Part shown: piece after piece, positions 35,393 through 44,907 of the stretch
How the letters are laid out: each line of letters begins with the position of its first letter
Position numbering within the stretch: position 1 is the first letter of the stretch
NCBI GenBank assembly: GCA_050944355.1
Contig: JBMNQX010000006.1
Location: 65,991-129,990, forward strand
Direction: 5' to 3'
DNA: 64,000 bases
Source of the DNA: UBA4285 sp050944355
GTDB lineage: Bacteria > Bacillota > Clostridia > Lachnospirales > Lachnospiraceae
Translations under genes and position numbers: made by a program
The notes under the pieces: generated by a model
What the model saw: only the letters and a program-made list of their open reading frames with translations
What the model was told of the DNA's origin: nothing
Database searches by the model: none

Positions 35393-36592
35393 CTATTCTT
35401 CCTGCGCGGCCTGTTTCGTTCTCTGCTTTCCCGCGAGCAGAATCAGGCAGGTGAGCATGAGAATGGGGAAAAATATGCTGCCCAGAATGCCGGCGCGCAG
35501 ATTGTCGCCGGCGGCCGACGCGATCAGTCCGGCCACCGTCGGGCCGGAACCGCACCCGAAGTCACCGCCCAGCGCGAGCAGGGCAAACATGAGCGTACCT
35601 CCGTTTTTGATGCCGGCCGACGCGATGCTGAACGTCCCCGGCCAGAAAATGCCGACCGAAAAGCCGACGAGCACGCATCCGATGAGTCCGAGAACCGGAT
35701 TGTCCGTAAATCCGATCAAAAGATAGGCCGCAACGCACAGAACAGCGGACAGGATCATGAAACGCCGAAGGTCAAGCCGTTTGTCTTTCGCAAAGACAAG
35801 CCGGGACGTGCCCATCAGGATCGCAAACAGCATCGGACCGGCCAGATCGCCCATCGTCTTGCTGATCCCCAGGCCCGTTTCCGCAAAGGCCGAAGCCCAC
35901 TGACTCACTGCCTGCTCCGAAGCCCCGGCGCAGACCATCATCAATATCATCACCCAGAAGAATCCGGACGTGACAAGTTCCTTGAAGCTCTTGCCCTTCT
36001 CGCCCTCTTCAATCAGCGGCGCGATCGGAACCCTTGTGAACGCGATCAGATCCATGATCGGGAGGATCGTCCAGATCAGGGCCATCACGCGCCAGTTTCC
36101 GGTCCCGGCCAGCGTAAAAAACACCGTCGAGAGCAGCACAACACCGGCCTGGCCCCAGCAGTAGAACGAGTGGAGCAGGCTCATTTCCGCTTCTTTGTTC
36201 TCGGTCGGACACGCCTCGACGACCGGCGAGACCAGAACTTCCAGGAGCCCGCCGCCGACGGCGTAGATTGTGACGGAAATCAGCAGGCCGGCAAACGGAT
36301 CCGGCAGAGTCTGCGGCAGAATTGTAAGACAGATCAGCCCCGCCGCGCTGAACGCATTTGCCAGGATCATCGACTCGCGGTAGCCGATCCGGTCCACGAA
36401 CCAGGCCGAACTGAAATCCAGAAACAGCTGAATGCCGAAGTTAAACGTGATCAGCGCCGTGATCTGCGACAGCGGGAGATCAAATTCCGACTGAAATGTC
36501 ACGAACAGCAGCGGGACAAAATTGTTGACCACCGCCTGCACGATGTACGCCGCAAAGCAGGCGTAAATGGTAGACTGATAATTTTTCTTCAT
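35393..36592 (-). CDS. Major facilitator superfamily transporter
   Basis: A 399-residue, about 12-helix carrier. The reading frame runs open 330 bases upstream, but GAGGGG and the onset of the first helix place the start at 36592. It lies 143 bases downstream of uidA with a terminator between them, so a role in glucuronide or sugar acid uptake is possible but unproven. Confidence 0.85.
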   Translation of the reverse strand: MKKNYQSTIYACFAAYIVQAVVNNFVPLLFVTFQSEFDLPLSQITALITFNFGIQLFLDFSSAWFVDRIGYRESMILANAFSAAGLICLTILPQTLPDPFAGLLISVTIYAVGGGLLEVLVSPVVEACPTENKEAEMSLLHSFYCWGQAGVVLLSTVFFTLAGTGNWRVMALIWTILPIMDLIAFTRVPIAPLIEEGEKGKSFKELVTSGFFWVMILMMVCAGASEQAVSQWASAFAETGLGISKTMGDLAGPMLFAILMGTSRLVFAKDKRLDLRRFMILSAVLCVAAYLLIGFTDNPVLGLIGCVLVGFSVGIFWPGTFSIASAGIKNGGTLMFALLALGGDFGCGSGPTVAGLIASAAGDNLRAGILGSIFFPILMLTCLILLAGKQRTKQAAQEE

Positions 36593-36679
36593 TTGTTTCC
36601 CCTCTTGCCTCCGGTTCCAGATGGCAGCGCCCCGACGCCCGCCCGGAACAGGAGAATCCCCAAAATGCCAGACAAAAAG

Positions 36680-36707
36680 AGTACCGCAGTTTTTAAGCCG
36701 CGGTACT
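36680..36707 (-). terminator. Rho-independent terminator of uidA
   Basis: On the minus strand AGTACCGC pairs with GCGGTACT around CTTAAAAACT-type loop sequence, followed by CTTTTTG. Confidence 0.7.
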
Positions 36708-36734
36708 TTATTATATACAATTCTGAGCGATTTA

Positions 36735-38627
36735 TCACTTCTTATATCCGAAATTCGGAATTGAGAGCCAGCGGTCCCGCAGGAAATACGCCGCAAGCTT
36801 CGGCCGGCGGTCCCTCGTGAACACGCCCTTCTTGTTTCCCTGAACCCGGACAATTCCCTGAGTCGTCGCAAAATCCGCGAAATTCCAGACCTGTTCGCCC
36901 ATGACAAATGGATACGAGTCAAACACTCTGCTGTACATCCGGTAATACGCCGTCTGATATTCTTCGGTGAACATGACCGGCGTCGTGTCGTGCAGTCCGA
37001 TCACCGTGTCCGCGCCGTATTCCGTGAACATCACCGGCTTGCCGGTCTTCTGCCAGCGGTCGAGCTCCGCGCGCAGCGCCGCCTCCGCCGTCTCAAGATC
37101 GCCGCCCTCGCTGTACCATCCGTAATAGCGGTTCAGACAGATGACGTCGGACAGTTTCGAGGATACGTCGACATCCGGGCCCGGAACGCCTCCGCCCTGA
37201 ACCGAAACCATCGTGCACGGGCGCTTCTGCGGATCGAGCTGCCGCGCCAGATCGAACAGCGGCTTGAAGTACTCATAGGCGCCGTCCGAATGGGCATCCG
37301 GCTCGTTGGCGATGCTCCACATCACAATGCAGGCGTGATTGCGGTCTCTTGCGATTTCGTCGCGGATGACTTCTTTGTGATGCTCAAACGTCTTGACTCC
37401 GTGCTCCTTGTCAAATGTGTGCACCTTCTGTCCCTGGAAGTTCGCGCCGCCGCCGAAATCGAAATTGATGCCGACACCCGGCGTCTCGCCGATGACGACG
37501 ATTCCTTCTTCGTCACAGAGACGCAGCATCGCCTCGCTGTACGGATAATGGCTCGTGCGGAAGCTGTTGGCGCCCTGCCACCTCATGAGGTTCAGATCCT
37601 TGACCCACAGCGGAATGTTCTCGCCGCGGCCGTTCGGGAAGCAGTCCTCGTGCTTGCCGTATCCCTTGAAATAAAACGGCTTCCCGTTGATCAGGAATTT
37701 TGTCCCCTCGACCTTTACGGTGCGCAGTCCGTATGGGAGTTCGTAGACATCATCTCCGAAATGAGCCTCGACGCGGTAGAGATACGCTTTCTCCGGCACA
37801 TCTCTGTTCGCCGCGTGATCCGCGATCGGTTCTGCCGGTTCCCAGAGATGCGCCTGCGGAATTGTGATCATCCCTTTTGTCCCGGACGCAGACGCCGCCA
37901 GATTTCCTTCGCGGTCAAACACATCGACCCTTGCCTCGCCGTCGCCCACTGTCTCCAGCTCATAGAAAATTTCGGCCTTCACGGTCTCCCCTCTGCCGCG
38001 CTTTTCGACGTCCGGAATGTCTGTCACAAGCGCGATGTCTTTGATGTAGTCCTTTGGAGTCGTGTAAATGCGGACCGGGCGGATAATACCGGCGTAGTTG
38101 AAGAAGTCAAAATTCGGATGATTGCGCTTTTTGGGCTTTATCGTGCCGCCCGAAACCGGCGCGGTTCCCCCGAACATATCTCCCTCTCCTCCGACAGGGA
38201 GCGTCGTGTAATCGATCCGGTTGTCGACGGCGATCGTCAGAAGATTCTCACCCTTTTTGATCAAGTCCGTAATTTCCATCTCAAACGGCAGAAATCCGCC
38301 TTTGTGCTCCGCGATCTGCCGGCCGTTTATGTATACAATGGCGTGATGCGTGACCGCGTCGCAGCGCAGCACCACTCTCTGACCCTGCAGTGCCGCCTGC
38401 GGCAGCCGGAAAGCCGTCTGGTAGAATACCCACCCATAGTGCTCGCGGAAATCCACGCCTTCTTTCATATCATTATAAGAAGCCGGAACCGGCATGGTCA
38501 TCGCGTTCTCAAGCGGTTTTTCGTACCACGCCTCTTCAAATCCCTCGCCGCCTTTGTCGAGCTTAAAATCCCAGACGCCGGAAAGGTCCAGCAGCAGTCT
38601 CGAGTCTGTCAGTACAGGATACAGCAT
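36735..38627 (-). CDS. uidA: Beta-glucuronidase (GH2)
   Basis: A 630-residue GH2 enzyme that removes glucuronic acid from glucuronides. The acid/base Glu442 is in SIANEPDA and the nucleophile Glu536 in FTEYGAD. The glucuronate-recognition motif NKKG (598-601) is followed by FTRDRRPK, as in E. coli GUS. The active-site loop between about 387 and 420 is as long as the E. coli loop 1, suggesting a loop 1 enzyme, the class able to cleave small drug glucuronides. AGGAGGG supports the start at 38627. It is probably cytoplasmic, with no signal peptide. Confidence 0.93.
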   Translation of the reverse strand: MLYPVLTDSRLLLDLSGVWDFKLDKGGEGFEEAWYEKPLENAMTMPVPASYNDMKEGVDFREHYGWVFYQTAFRLPQAALQGQRVVLRCDAVTHHAIVYINGRQIAEHKGGFLPFEMEITDLIKKGENLLTIAVDNRIDYTTLPVGGEGDMFGGTAPVSGGTIKPKKRNHPNFDFFNYAGIIRPVRIYTTPKDYIKDIALVTDIPDVEKRGRGETVKAEIFYELETVGDGEARVDVFDREGNLAASASGTKGMITIPQAHLWEPAEPIADHAANRDVPEKAYLYRVEAHFGDDVYELPYGLRTVKVEGTKFLINGKPFYFKGYGKHEDCFPNGRGENIPLWVKDLNLMRWQGANSFRTSHYPYSEAMLRLCDEEGIVVIGETPGVGINFDFGGGANFQGQKVHTFDKEHGVKTFEHHKEVIRDEIARDRNHACIVMWSIANEPDAHSDGAYEYFKPLFDLARQLDPQKRPCTMVSVQGGGVPGPDVDVSSKLSDVICLNRYYGWYSEGGDLETAEAALRAELDRWQKTGKPVMFTEYGADTVIGLHDTTPVMFTEEYQTAYYRMYSRVFDSYPFVMGEQVWNFADFATTQGIVRVQGNKKGVFTRDRRPKLAAYFLRDRWLSIPNFGYKK

Positions 38628-38665
38628 AGTTTCCCTCCTTTTTTTCTTTAATGCTGTCACACTCT

Positions 38666-38677
38666 CAGATATATCTG
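38666..38677. promoter_or_regulatory. Palindromic operator candidate upstream of uidA
   Basis: CAGATATATCTG is a perfect 12-base palindrome about 40 bases before the uidA start. A repressor gene is not seen nearby. Confidence 0.4.
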
Positions 38678-38786
38678 TATCGTATCGCAAAGCGGCTGAA
38701 AAAACTTTTCGACTATTTGTTTTATTTTTTGATTTAAAAAATAGCGGCCATGTTCACGAAAATCCGAAACTGTCCTGTAAAGGCAC

Positions 38787-38815
38787 TTTATTTTCTGAAG
38801 AAATGGCATTATAAT
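38787..38815 (+). promoter_or_regulatory. Promoter of the OPT transporter gene
   Basis: TTTATT (38787-38792) and TATAAT (38810-38815) are 17 bases apart, about 80 bases before the start codon. Confidence 0.5.
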
Positions 38816-38896
38816 AAATATCCATGCGCCGATCGTGACTGTAAAAGACATATGTTCGGGCATAAAAAACAACATTTTTTGAGGGGAGTTATCAAA

Positions 38897-40816
38897 ATGG
38901 ATAACAACAACGGATTCAAGCCGTACATCCCTGCAGAGAAGATCGTCCCTGAAATGACGGCACTGTCCATCATCATGGGCATCATTCTCTCCATCGTGTT
39001 CGGCGCGGCCAACGCATACCTCGGACTTCGCGTAGGTATGACCGTATCGGCTTCGATTCCGGCAGCTGTCATCTCCATGGGTGTCATCCGCATGATCATG
39101 AAGCGCGATTCCATCCTGGAGAACAACTTCGTACAGACTGTCGGCTCGGCCGGTGAATCACTCGCAGCCGGTGCGATTTTCACGCTCCCGGCTATGTATC
39201 TGTGGGCCGGCGAAGGCCTGATGGAAGAGCCGAATCTTCTTGAGATCACCATCATCTGCATGATCGGCGGTCTCCTCGGCGTTTTCTTCATGGTTCCGCT
39301 GCGCAACGCTCTGATCGTCAAGGAACATGCGACCCTTCCGTATCCGGAAGGCAAGGCGTGCGCCGAAGTACTTCTCGCCGGCGAAGAGGGCGGCGAGTCC
39401 GCCAAGACAGTATTTGCTGGTCTCGGCATTGCCTCGGCATTTAAATTTGTCATCGACGGTCTGAAACTTGTTCCGAGCGAAATCAACACGCCGAATCAGG
39501 GCATCGGCGGCTACAAGGGTCAGATCGGCACTCAGATCTACCCGGCGGTGTTCTCTGTCGGCTATATCTGCGGACCGAAGATTGCTTCTTACATGTTCTG
39601 CGGCGGTCTTGTCTCCTGGATGATGCTGATCCCGCTGATCGCTCTGTGCGGCGCGGACACCATTCTGTATCCGGGCACAACGACGATCAGTGAGATATTC
39701 GCGGAAGGCGGCGTCAGCGCAATCTGGAGCAACTACATCCGCTACATCGGCGCGGGCGCTCTGGCGGCCGGCGGCATCATTTCTCTGGTCAAGTCCCTCC
39801 CGATGATTTTCAGAACATTCAGAGATTCCATGAAGTCTCTGGCGGGCGGTCAGGGAAACAGCACTCTCCGCACGGACAAGAACCTGAGCATGAAGACGGT
39901 TATCATCTCGATCATCGTTCTGATCATTCTGGTAGCCGCACTCCCGATCATTCCGGTAGGCATCGGCGGCGCCATCCTGATCGTCATCTTCGGATTCTTC
40001 TTTGCGGCCGTTTCGAGCCGTATGGTCGGTATCGTCGGTTCGTCCAACAACCCGGTTTCGGGCATGGCTATTGCGACGCTTCTGTTCTCTTCGATCATTC
40101 TGAAGGCGACTGGCGTGACCGGCGCTGAAGGCATGAAGGCAGCGATCACCATCGGCACGATTATCTGCATCATCGCGGCTATCGCCGGCGATACATCGCA
40201 GGATCTGAAGACCGGTTATCTTGTCGGTGCGACACCGATCAAGCAGCAGATCGGCGAAATCATCGGCGTTGTCGCTTCCGCGATCGCCATCGGCTTCGTT
40301 CTGAACCTGCTGAACGCGGCATGGGGCTTCGGAACCGAAGAGCTCGCCGCACCGCAGGCAACTCTGATGAAGATGATCATCGAAGGCGTTATGGGCGGCG
40401 AACTTCCGTGGGGACTTGTCTTCACCGGTGTCGTTCTTGCCATTGTCGTTGAAATTCTCGGCATCCCGGTTCTGCCATTTGCCATTGGTGTATATCTGCC
40501 GGTACAGCTGAACGCCTGCATCATGATCGGCGGTCTTGTGCGTCTGTACTATGACAAGAAGAAGTACAGCGACGAGAAGGAAAAGACAAAGACGGTCAAC
40601 CGCGGTATTCTGTACTGCTCCGGTATGATCGCCGGTGAAGGCCTGGTCGGCATTCTGCTCGCCGTCTTTGCGGTTCTGGGCATCAGCGACGCGATGGATC
40701 TGAGCTCGGTGCTCAATCTCGGCAGCGTGTCCGGAACAATCGCTTCTCTGATCGTGTTTGTGCTCATGATTATGATCGTGATCCGCTTCACGAACGGAAA
40801 GAAGAAAGCAGCCTGA
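38897..40816 (+). CDS. OPT family oligopeptide transporter
   Basis: A 639-residue membrane protein with about 14-16 helices. Typical OPT stretches are AYLGLRVGMTVSASIPAAVI, LPYPEGKACAEVL and GNSTLRTDKN after a cytoplasmic loop. It imports short peptides or metal-chelate-like compounds with protons. GAGGGGAG precedes the ATG. The PqqD-like gene starts six bases after its stop, so the two are one operon. Confidence 0.9.
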   Translation: MDNNNGFKPYIPAEKIVPEMTALSIIMGIILSIVFGAANAYLGLRVGMTVSASIPAAVISMGVIRMIMKRDSILENNFVQTVGSAGESLAAGAIFTLPAMYLWAGEGLMEEPNLLEITIICMIGGLLGVFFMVPLRNALIVKEHATLPYPEGKACAEVLLAGEEGGESAKTVFAGLGIASAFKFVIDGLKLVPSEINTPNQGIGGYKGQIGTQIYPAVFSVGYICGPKIASYMFCGGLVSWMMLIPLIALCGADTILYPGTTTISEIFAEGGVSAIWSNYIRYIGAGALAAGGIISLVKSLPMIFRTFRDSMKSLAGGQGNSTLRTDKNLSMKTVIISIIVLIILVAALPIIPVGIGGAILIVIFGFFFAAVSSRMVGIVGSSNNPVSGMAIATLLFSSIILKATGVTGAEGMKAAITIGTIICIIAAIAGDTSQDLKTGYLVGATPIKQQIGEIIGVVASAIAIGFVLNLLNAAWGFGTEELAAPQATLMKMIIEGVMGGELPWGLVFTGVVLAIVVEILGIPVLPFAIGVYLPVQLNACIMIGGLVRLYYDKKKYSDEKEKTKTVNRGILYCSGMIAGEGLVGILLAVFAVLGISDAMDLSSVLNLGSVSGTIASLIVFVLMIMIVIRFTNGKKKAA

Positions 40817-40822
40817 GGATTT

Positions 40823-41194
40823 ATGAGTAAGAAAAAGAAGCTGTCGAGGGAAGAGGCAATCGCACTCTACAACACGTACATCCCGGTCCGCGGGAAAAAG
40901 ATCGCCGACTGGAACGTCGATAAAAAGGGATTCGTCGTTCTGAGCATCGAGAACAAAGGCGCCATGAACCGGATCGCGCAGAAGCTTCTCAAAAAGCCGC
41001 GCATCTCGTACATTCACATGGACGAGACCGGAAGTTTCATCTGGCAGCAGATGGATGGCGAGACCAATGTGAAAACGATTGCGGACCGCCTCCACGAGCA
41101 GTTCGGAGCAAAGGCAGACCCGCTCTACGATCGGCTGCTGAAGTTCTTTGAAATCATGGAGAGCTACGATTTCCTGACATGGCTGAAGCCATAA
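40823..41194 (+). CDS. PqqD-like protein (peptide-recognition fold)
   Basis: A 123-residue protein whose middle and C terminus (LDETGSFIWQQMDGETNV-like HMDETGSFIWQQMDGETNVK, then IADRLHEQFG) match the PqqD/RiPP-recognition-element winged-helix family. A basic N terminus (MSKKKKLSREEA) precedes it. Such domains normally hold leader peptides for modifying enzymes, yet here the partner is a peptide transporter and no radical SAM enzyme or precursor is in view. Confidence 0.7.
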   Translation: MSKKKKLSREEAIALYNTYIPVRGKKIADWNVDKKGFVVLSIENKGAMNRIAQKLLKKPRISYIHMDETGSFIWQQMDGETNVKTIADRLHEQFGAKADPLYDRLLKFFEIMESYDFLTWLKP

Positions 41195-41216
41195 AATCAG
41201 TCACGGCACTGTAATA

Positions 41217-41256
41217 AAGGCCCGGTTTCCAAAGTTTTATGAGGAAACCGGGCCTT
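41217..41256 (+). terminator. Rho-independent terminator
   Basis: AAGGCCCGGTTTCC (41217-41230) pairs with GGAAACCGGGCCTT (41243-41256), followed by ATTTTTTT. It ends the OPT operon. Confidence 0.92.
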
Positions 41257-41278
41257 ATTTTTTTGCTTTGTCTGCCTG

Positions 41279-42169
41279 TCAGGATTCTTTCCGGCGGCCC
41301 GCCAGTTCGTTTATCGCACAGTTCAGGAACTGCCTCGCCGCCGCGGACAGGGTCCGCCTGTCTTTTACCGCGATGCCGATCGTGCGGCTGCACTCCGCGG
41401 AGAGCGGCCGGATCTCGATCTTATAGGGAATCCGCTGCAGGATCAGGCCCGGCAGCAGCGCGATGCCCTGCCCGATTTCAACCATCGCCATGATCGCATA
41501 GTCGTCCCACGTAGAAAACCGGATGTCCGGCTTCACCCTGTAACGCTCGAGAAATTCCGAGACATCGGTCCGGCCGCCGTGCTCGAGAAGCAGGAACGGC
41601 TGTCCTGACAAATCTTTCGGTGAGATCATCTTTTTTCGGCAGAGGGGATGCCCCGGGGGCAGAACAACCCGGTAAGGGTCTTCCGCGACCGGTATCGTGT
41701 CAAACTTAAACTGCGCCGGCAGCCGCAGGAACCCCGCATCGACGCGCCCCTCTTCAATCCACTGTGCGATTTCGTCGTAATCGCCCGTGAGCAGTTCATA
41801 CTGAATGCCGGGATGATCCTTGTGAAACGCGCTGATGACGCAGGGCAGCAGGTGCTCCGCGACGCTGTAGAAGACGCCGATCCGGATCTCGCCGCACTCG
41901 AGCCCCCGAATTTCCCCGGTTTTTTCGTCGAGCTGCCGGCAGGCGTCCAGGACTTTTCGGATATACGGCATCAGTTTCTTTCCGTCCGCCGTCAGCGCCA
42001 CCCCGTTCCGGCCGCGCTCAAGCAGCGTGATCTGCCACTCCTCTTCGAGATCCGCGATCATCTTGCTGACCGAAGACTGCGCGAACATCAGCTTCTGCGC
42101 GGCTTTCGTTATATTCCCCTCTTCCGCCGCCGCGATCAGCGCCTCGTATTTCTGAATGTTTCGTTCCAT
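41279..42169 (-). CDS. LysR family transcriptional regulator
   Basis: A 296-residue regulator: N-terminal winged helix (EEGNITKAAQKLMFAQSSVS) and C-terminal effector domain (IRIGVFYSVAEHLLPCVI). It is divergent from a MATE efflux gene, which it may control. The 42170-42326 gap is AT-rich with ATAA/TTAT half-sites typical of LysR targets. Confidence 0.88.
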   Translation of the reverse strand: MERNIQKYEALIAAAEEGNITKAAQKLMFAQSSVSKMIADLEEEWQITLLERGRNGVALTADGKKLMPYIRKVLDACRQLDEKTGEIRGLECGEIRIGVFYSVAEHLLPCVISAFHKDHPGIQYELLTGDYDEIAQWIEEGRVDAGFLRLPAQFKFDTIPVAEDPYRVVLPPGHPLCRKKMISPKDLSGQPFLLLEHGGRTDVSEFLERYRVKPDIRFSTWDDYAIMAMVEIGQGIALLPGLILQRIPYKIEIRPLSAECSRTIGIAVKDRRTLSAAARQFLNCAINELAGRRKES

Positions 42170-42326
42170 ATTCTGCCGCCTGTCAATCGTATTTTTCGAT
42201 CATAACTATCTTATAAATTCTCTTTTACGATTATAACAGCCGTGCTACGCTGACACAAGACAGGCAGAGCAGCCGCCGCTGTCCCGCCGTCTCAAGCAGT
42301 CATCTTACAAAAGGAACTCCTGGAAA

Positions 42327-43739
42327 ATGCAGACAAAATCGTCAAAAAGCAATATTCTGAGCGGCAGTCTGACACCGGCCGCCATACGGTTCGCCCTTCC
42401 GATCGCGGCGACCAGCATCCTGCAGCAGCTGTTCAATTCCGCGGACACCGCCGTTGTCGGGCGGTTCTCCGACACCACGGCGCTGGCGGCTGTCGGAACA
42501 AACGCAGAAATCGTCGCGCTCCTGGTCAGCATTTCCTCCGGGCTCGCCGTCGGTCTGAACGTGCTGATCGCCTGGAAGATCGGCGAGAAAAAGACATCAG
42601 AAACAGGCCGCGTCCTGCACGCCGGAATCGGATTTTCTCTTGTTGTGGGCTGTCTTCTTTGCGCGCTGGTCTTTTCTGTTTCCGAGCCGATTCTGCGGCT
42701 GATCAACACGCCTGAAGAGGCTCTCCAGGAGGCCGTTCTCTATCTGAGGCTCTATGCCGCCGGTCTGCCGTTTCTGCTGCTGTATGACTTTTCCTGCGCC
42801 ATAGAGCGGGCGCGGGGAAACAGCCGAAGACCGATGACTGCCCTCGTGATTTCCGGGGGTCTCAACATCGGGCTCAATCTGTTCTTTGTCGTCGTCTGCC
42901 GTCTTGACGTCGCCGGCGTCGCTCTGGCGACCGACATCTCGACCGCGTTCAGCGCATTTCTGACACTTCACTGGCTGGCGAAAGACCCGGACCCTGATTT
43001 CCGCTTTTCCGCCCGCAAAATCCGCCTGAACAGACCGGACATCGCGTCAATTCTTAAGATCGGCACGCCAGCTGCCGTTCAGGGCGCCGTCTTCTGCTTC
43101 GCCAATATCTTTGTGCAGTCCGCCGTCAACGAGTTCGGCGCGGTGGCCACAGCGGGCGCGGCGGCCGCCATGAATTTCGAGTACATCGATTATTACCTGA
43201 TCACCGCATTTGCCCAGACGGCCACGACATTTACCAGTCAGAATCAGGCGGCGGGAAACAGAAAGCGCTGCCGGAAGGTTCTGCGGCAGTGTACGCTGCT
43301 CGCCTTTCTTTTCAGCGCCGCCTTCGCCGCGCCTGTCACGCTGTTCTGTCATCAGGCCGCCGGTCTTTTCTCAGACGACCCGGAAGTTGTGGAGGCCGCC
43401 TGCCAACGGATCCGGATTGTCCTCGCGCTCACGCCTGTCTGCAGCTTCTTTGAAATCCCGGCCGGATTTCTGAGAGGAAACGGAAGGTCCCTGACGCCGG
43501 CTCTTGAAGCCATCGCAGGGACCTGTCTCGTTCGTATATTCTGGATTTTCACCGGTTTCCGGTATTTTCACACTCTGCCGGCGCTTTACTTTATTTTCCC
43601 GGTGTCCTGGTGCATCACGATTCTTCTGGTCGGATACAGCACGATCAGACTGCCTGATGCTGGGCCGTCTGAGGCGCTTCGGCGCTCTCGTCTTTTCCGA
43701 TCTCGCCGGCAAGAGCAAAGCCCTGCCTTGCGGCGATGA
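42327..43739 (+). CDS. MATE family efflux protein
   Basis: A 470-residue, 12-helix multidrug/toxic compound extruder using Na+ or H+. GSLTPAAIRFALPIAATSIL opens the fold and FNSADTAVVGRF is the family signature. AAGGA precedes the ATG. Its last ~31 codons (Arg/Ser-rich, no similarity to transporters) overlap the convergent antiporter gene by 95 bases, suggesting that an earlier stop was lost or moved. Confidence 0.88.
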   Translation: MQTKSSKSNILSGSLTPAAIRFALPIAATSILQQLFNSADTAVVGRFSDTTALAAVGTNAEIVALLVSISSGLAVGLNVLIAWKIGEKKTSETGRVLHAGIGFSLVVGCLLCALVFSVSEPILRLINTPEEALQEAVLYLRLYAAGLPFLLLYDFSCAIERARGNSRRPMTALVISGGLNIGLNLFFVVVCRLDVAGVALATDISTAFSAFLTLHWLAKDPDPDFRFSARKIRLNRPDIASILKIGTPAAVQGAVFCFANIFVQSAVNEFGAVATAGAAAAMNFEYIDYYLITAFAQTATTFTSQNQAAGNRKRCRKVLRQCTLLAFLFSAAFAAPVTLFCHQAAGLFSDDPEVVEAACQRIRIVLALTPVCSFFEIPAGFLRGNGRSLTPALEAIAGTCLVRIFWIFTGFRYFHTLPALYFIFPVSWCITILLVGYSTIRLPDAGPSEALRRSRLFRSRRQEQSPALRR

Positions 43740-44904
43740 CCGCGATGATCTCATTGATCACGGCCGCTGCCGCAATCGTACCTTTGACAATTCCGGCCAG
43801 TTCCGGAAGCGATGCGAGCGTCTCACAGGCAATACCGGTGAAGACGAGCGACACGCCGGAGTGCGGCAGAAGCGTGAGGCCAAGATATTTCTGAACGGTA
43901 ACCGGCATATTTGTCCGCTTTGCGCCGATTCTCGCGCCAAAGTACTTTCCGGCCGCGCGGGACACGATGTACAGCACCGTGTAGGCGCCGGCGCCGAGAA
44001 TCAGATGGAAATCGAGCGGAGCGCCGAGATTCACAATGGAAATCAGAAGCGCGACGCCGAGAATCGGGTTGTACCAGGCGTTGAGCTGATCCAGCTGTTC
44101 ATCGGTGATCATCTGCGAGAAGACAGCCGAGAACGAGACGCCGACCATCATGTAGTTCGGGGAAAGAGACGTGGCAAATGTTCTGTAGACGAACCAGCAG
44201 AGCAGAGCCGACGCCGTGATGCCGACAAGCAGCGTGGCAAGCGTCCCCGCCTTTGTCTTCTGCTTCTTCAGGACAAGTCCGCAGATGTATCCCGGGAGAA
44301 GTCCGATCGCAATCGGGAGCAGGATCATCACCGGAATCAGCCACAGCGGGAATGAACCGCCGGACACCTTGCTGGTGATAAGCGCATTTACCAGGAAGAA
44401 CACCACGATGCCGACCACGTCATCCATGACGGACATCGGGAGAAGCGTATCCGTCACCGGACCGTGCGTGTGATACTCTTTCACGATCGAGAGAGCCGGC
44501 GCCGGCGCGGTCGCAAGGGCGATGCTGCCGAACACCATGGAAAGATAAACCGGCACGCCGGCAAAGTAGAATGCAACCGCAAAGGCAACCGTGACGACGA
44601 AGAATGTCCCGAGGGACTGAAACAGCGTTGTCACGACAAGCGCGCGGCCGGTTTTCCGAAGCTTGCGGAACACCAGCTCCGTGCCGAGCATCAGGCCGAA
44701 CGCCACCTGCATCCAGTCGATGATGGCTGTGTACAGCGTCGTATTCATCATTTCGTCAGAAAGCATTCCCAGTCCATATGGCCCGAAAATCATGCCGGCG
44801 ATCAGCCATCCGAGAATTGCCGGGAGGTGCAGACGCTGCACAAGCTTACCTATAAGAAACGCGGCCACAAGCACGGCCACCCACAAAAGAATATTCACTG
44901 CCAT
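43645..44904 (-). CDS. Cation:proton antiporter (CPA2-like)
   Basis: A 419-residue, about 12-helix membrane protein of the Na+/H+ exchanger fold. LPAILGWLIAGMIFGPYGLG and LPMSVMDDVVGIVVFFLVNA carry the family signatures, the latter with the Asp pair of the ion site. It is translated just after the TetR gene (three bases between stop and start), whose 3' end contains its AGGAGG site, so it is probably TetR-controlled. Confidence 0.85.
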   Translation of the reverse strand: MAVNILLWVAVLVAAFLIGKLVQRLHLPAILGWLIAGMIFGPYGLGMLSDEMMNTTLYTAIIDWMQVAFGLMLGTELVFRKLRKTGRALVVTTLFQSLGTFFVVTVAFAVAFYFAGVPVYLSMVFGSIALATAPAPALSIVKEYHTHGPVTDTLLPMSVMDDVVGIVVFFLVNALITSKVSGGSFPLWLIPVMILLPIAIGLLPGYICGLVLKKQKTKAGTLATLLVGITASALLCWFVYRTFATSLSPNYMMVGVSFSAVFSQMITDEQLDQLNAWYNPILGVALLISIVNLGAPLDFHLILGAGAYTVLYIVSRAAGKYFGARIGAKRTNMPVTVQKYLGLTLLPHSGVSLVFTGIACETLASLPELAGIVKGTIAAAAVINEIIAVIAARQGFALAGEIGKDESAEAPQTAQHQAV

Positions 44905-44907
44905 CTG

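Noticed and set aside
36593..36922. N-terminal extension of the MFS protein
   Set aside because: The frame is open but covers the uidA terminator and 3' end; GAGGGG and the first helix place the start at 36592.
36990..38651. Long plus-strand open frame across uidA
   Set aside because: Antisense to a complete beta-glucuronidase with all catalytic motifs; no protein-like pattern of its own.
39158..41095. Long minus-strand open frame across the OPT transporter
   Set aside because: Antisense, Asp/Arg-rich and without membrane or domain features; the plus-strand gene is well supported.
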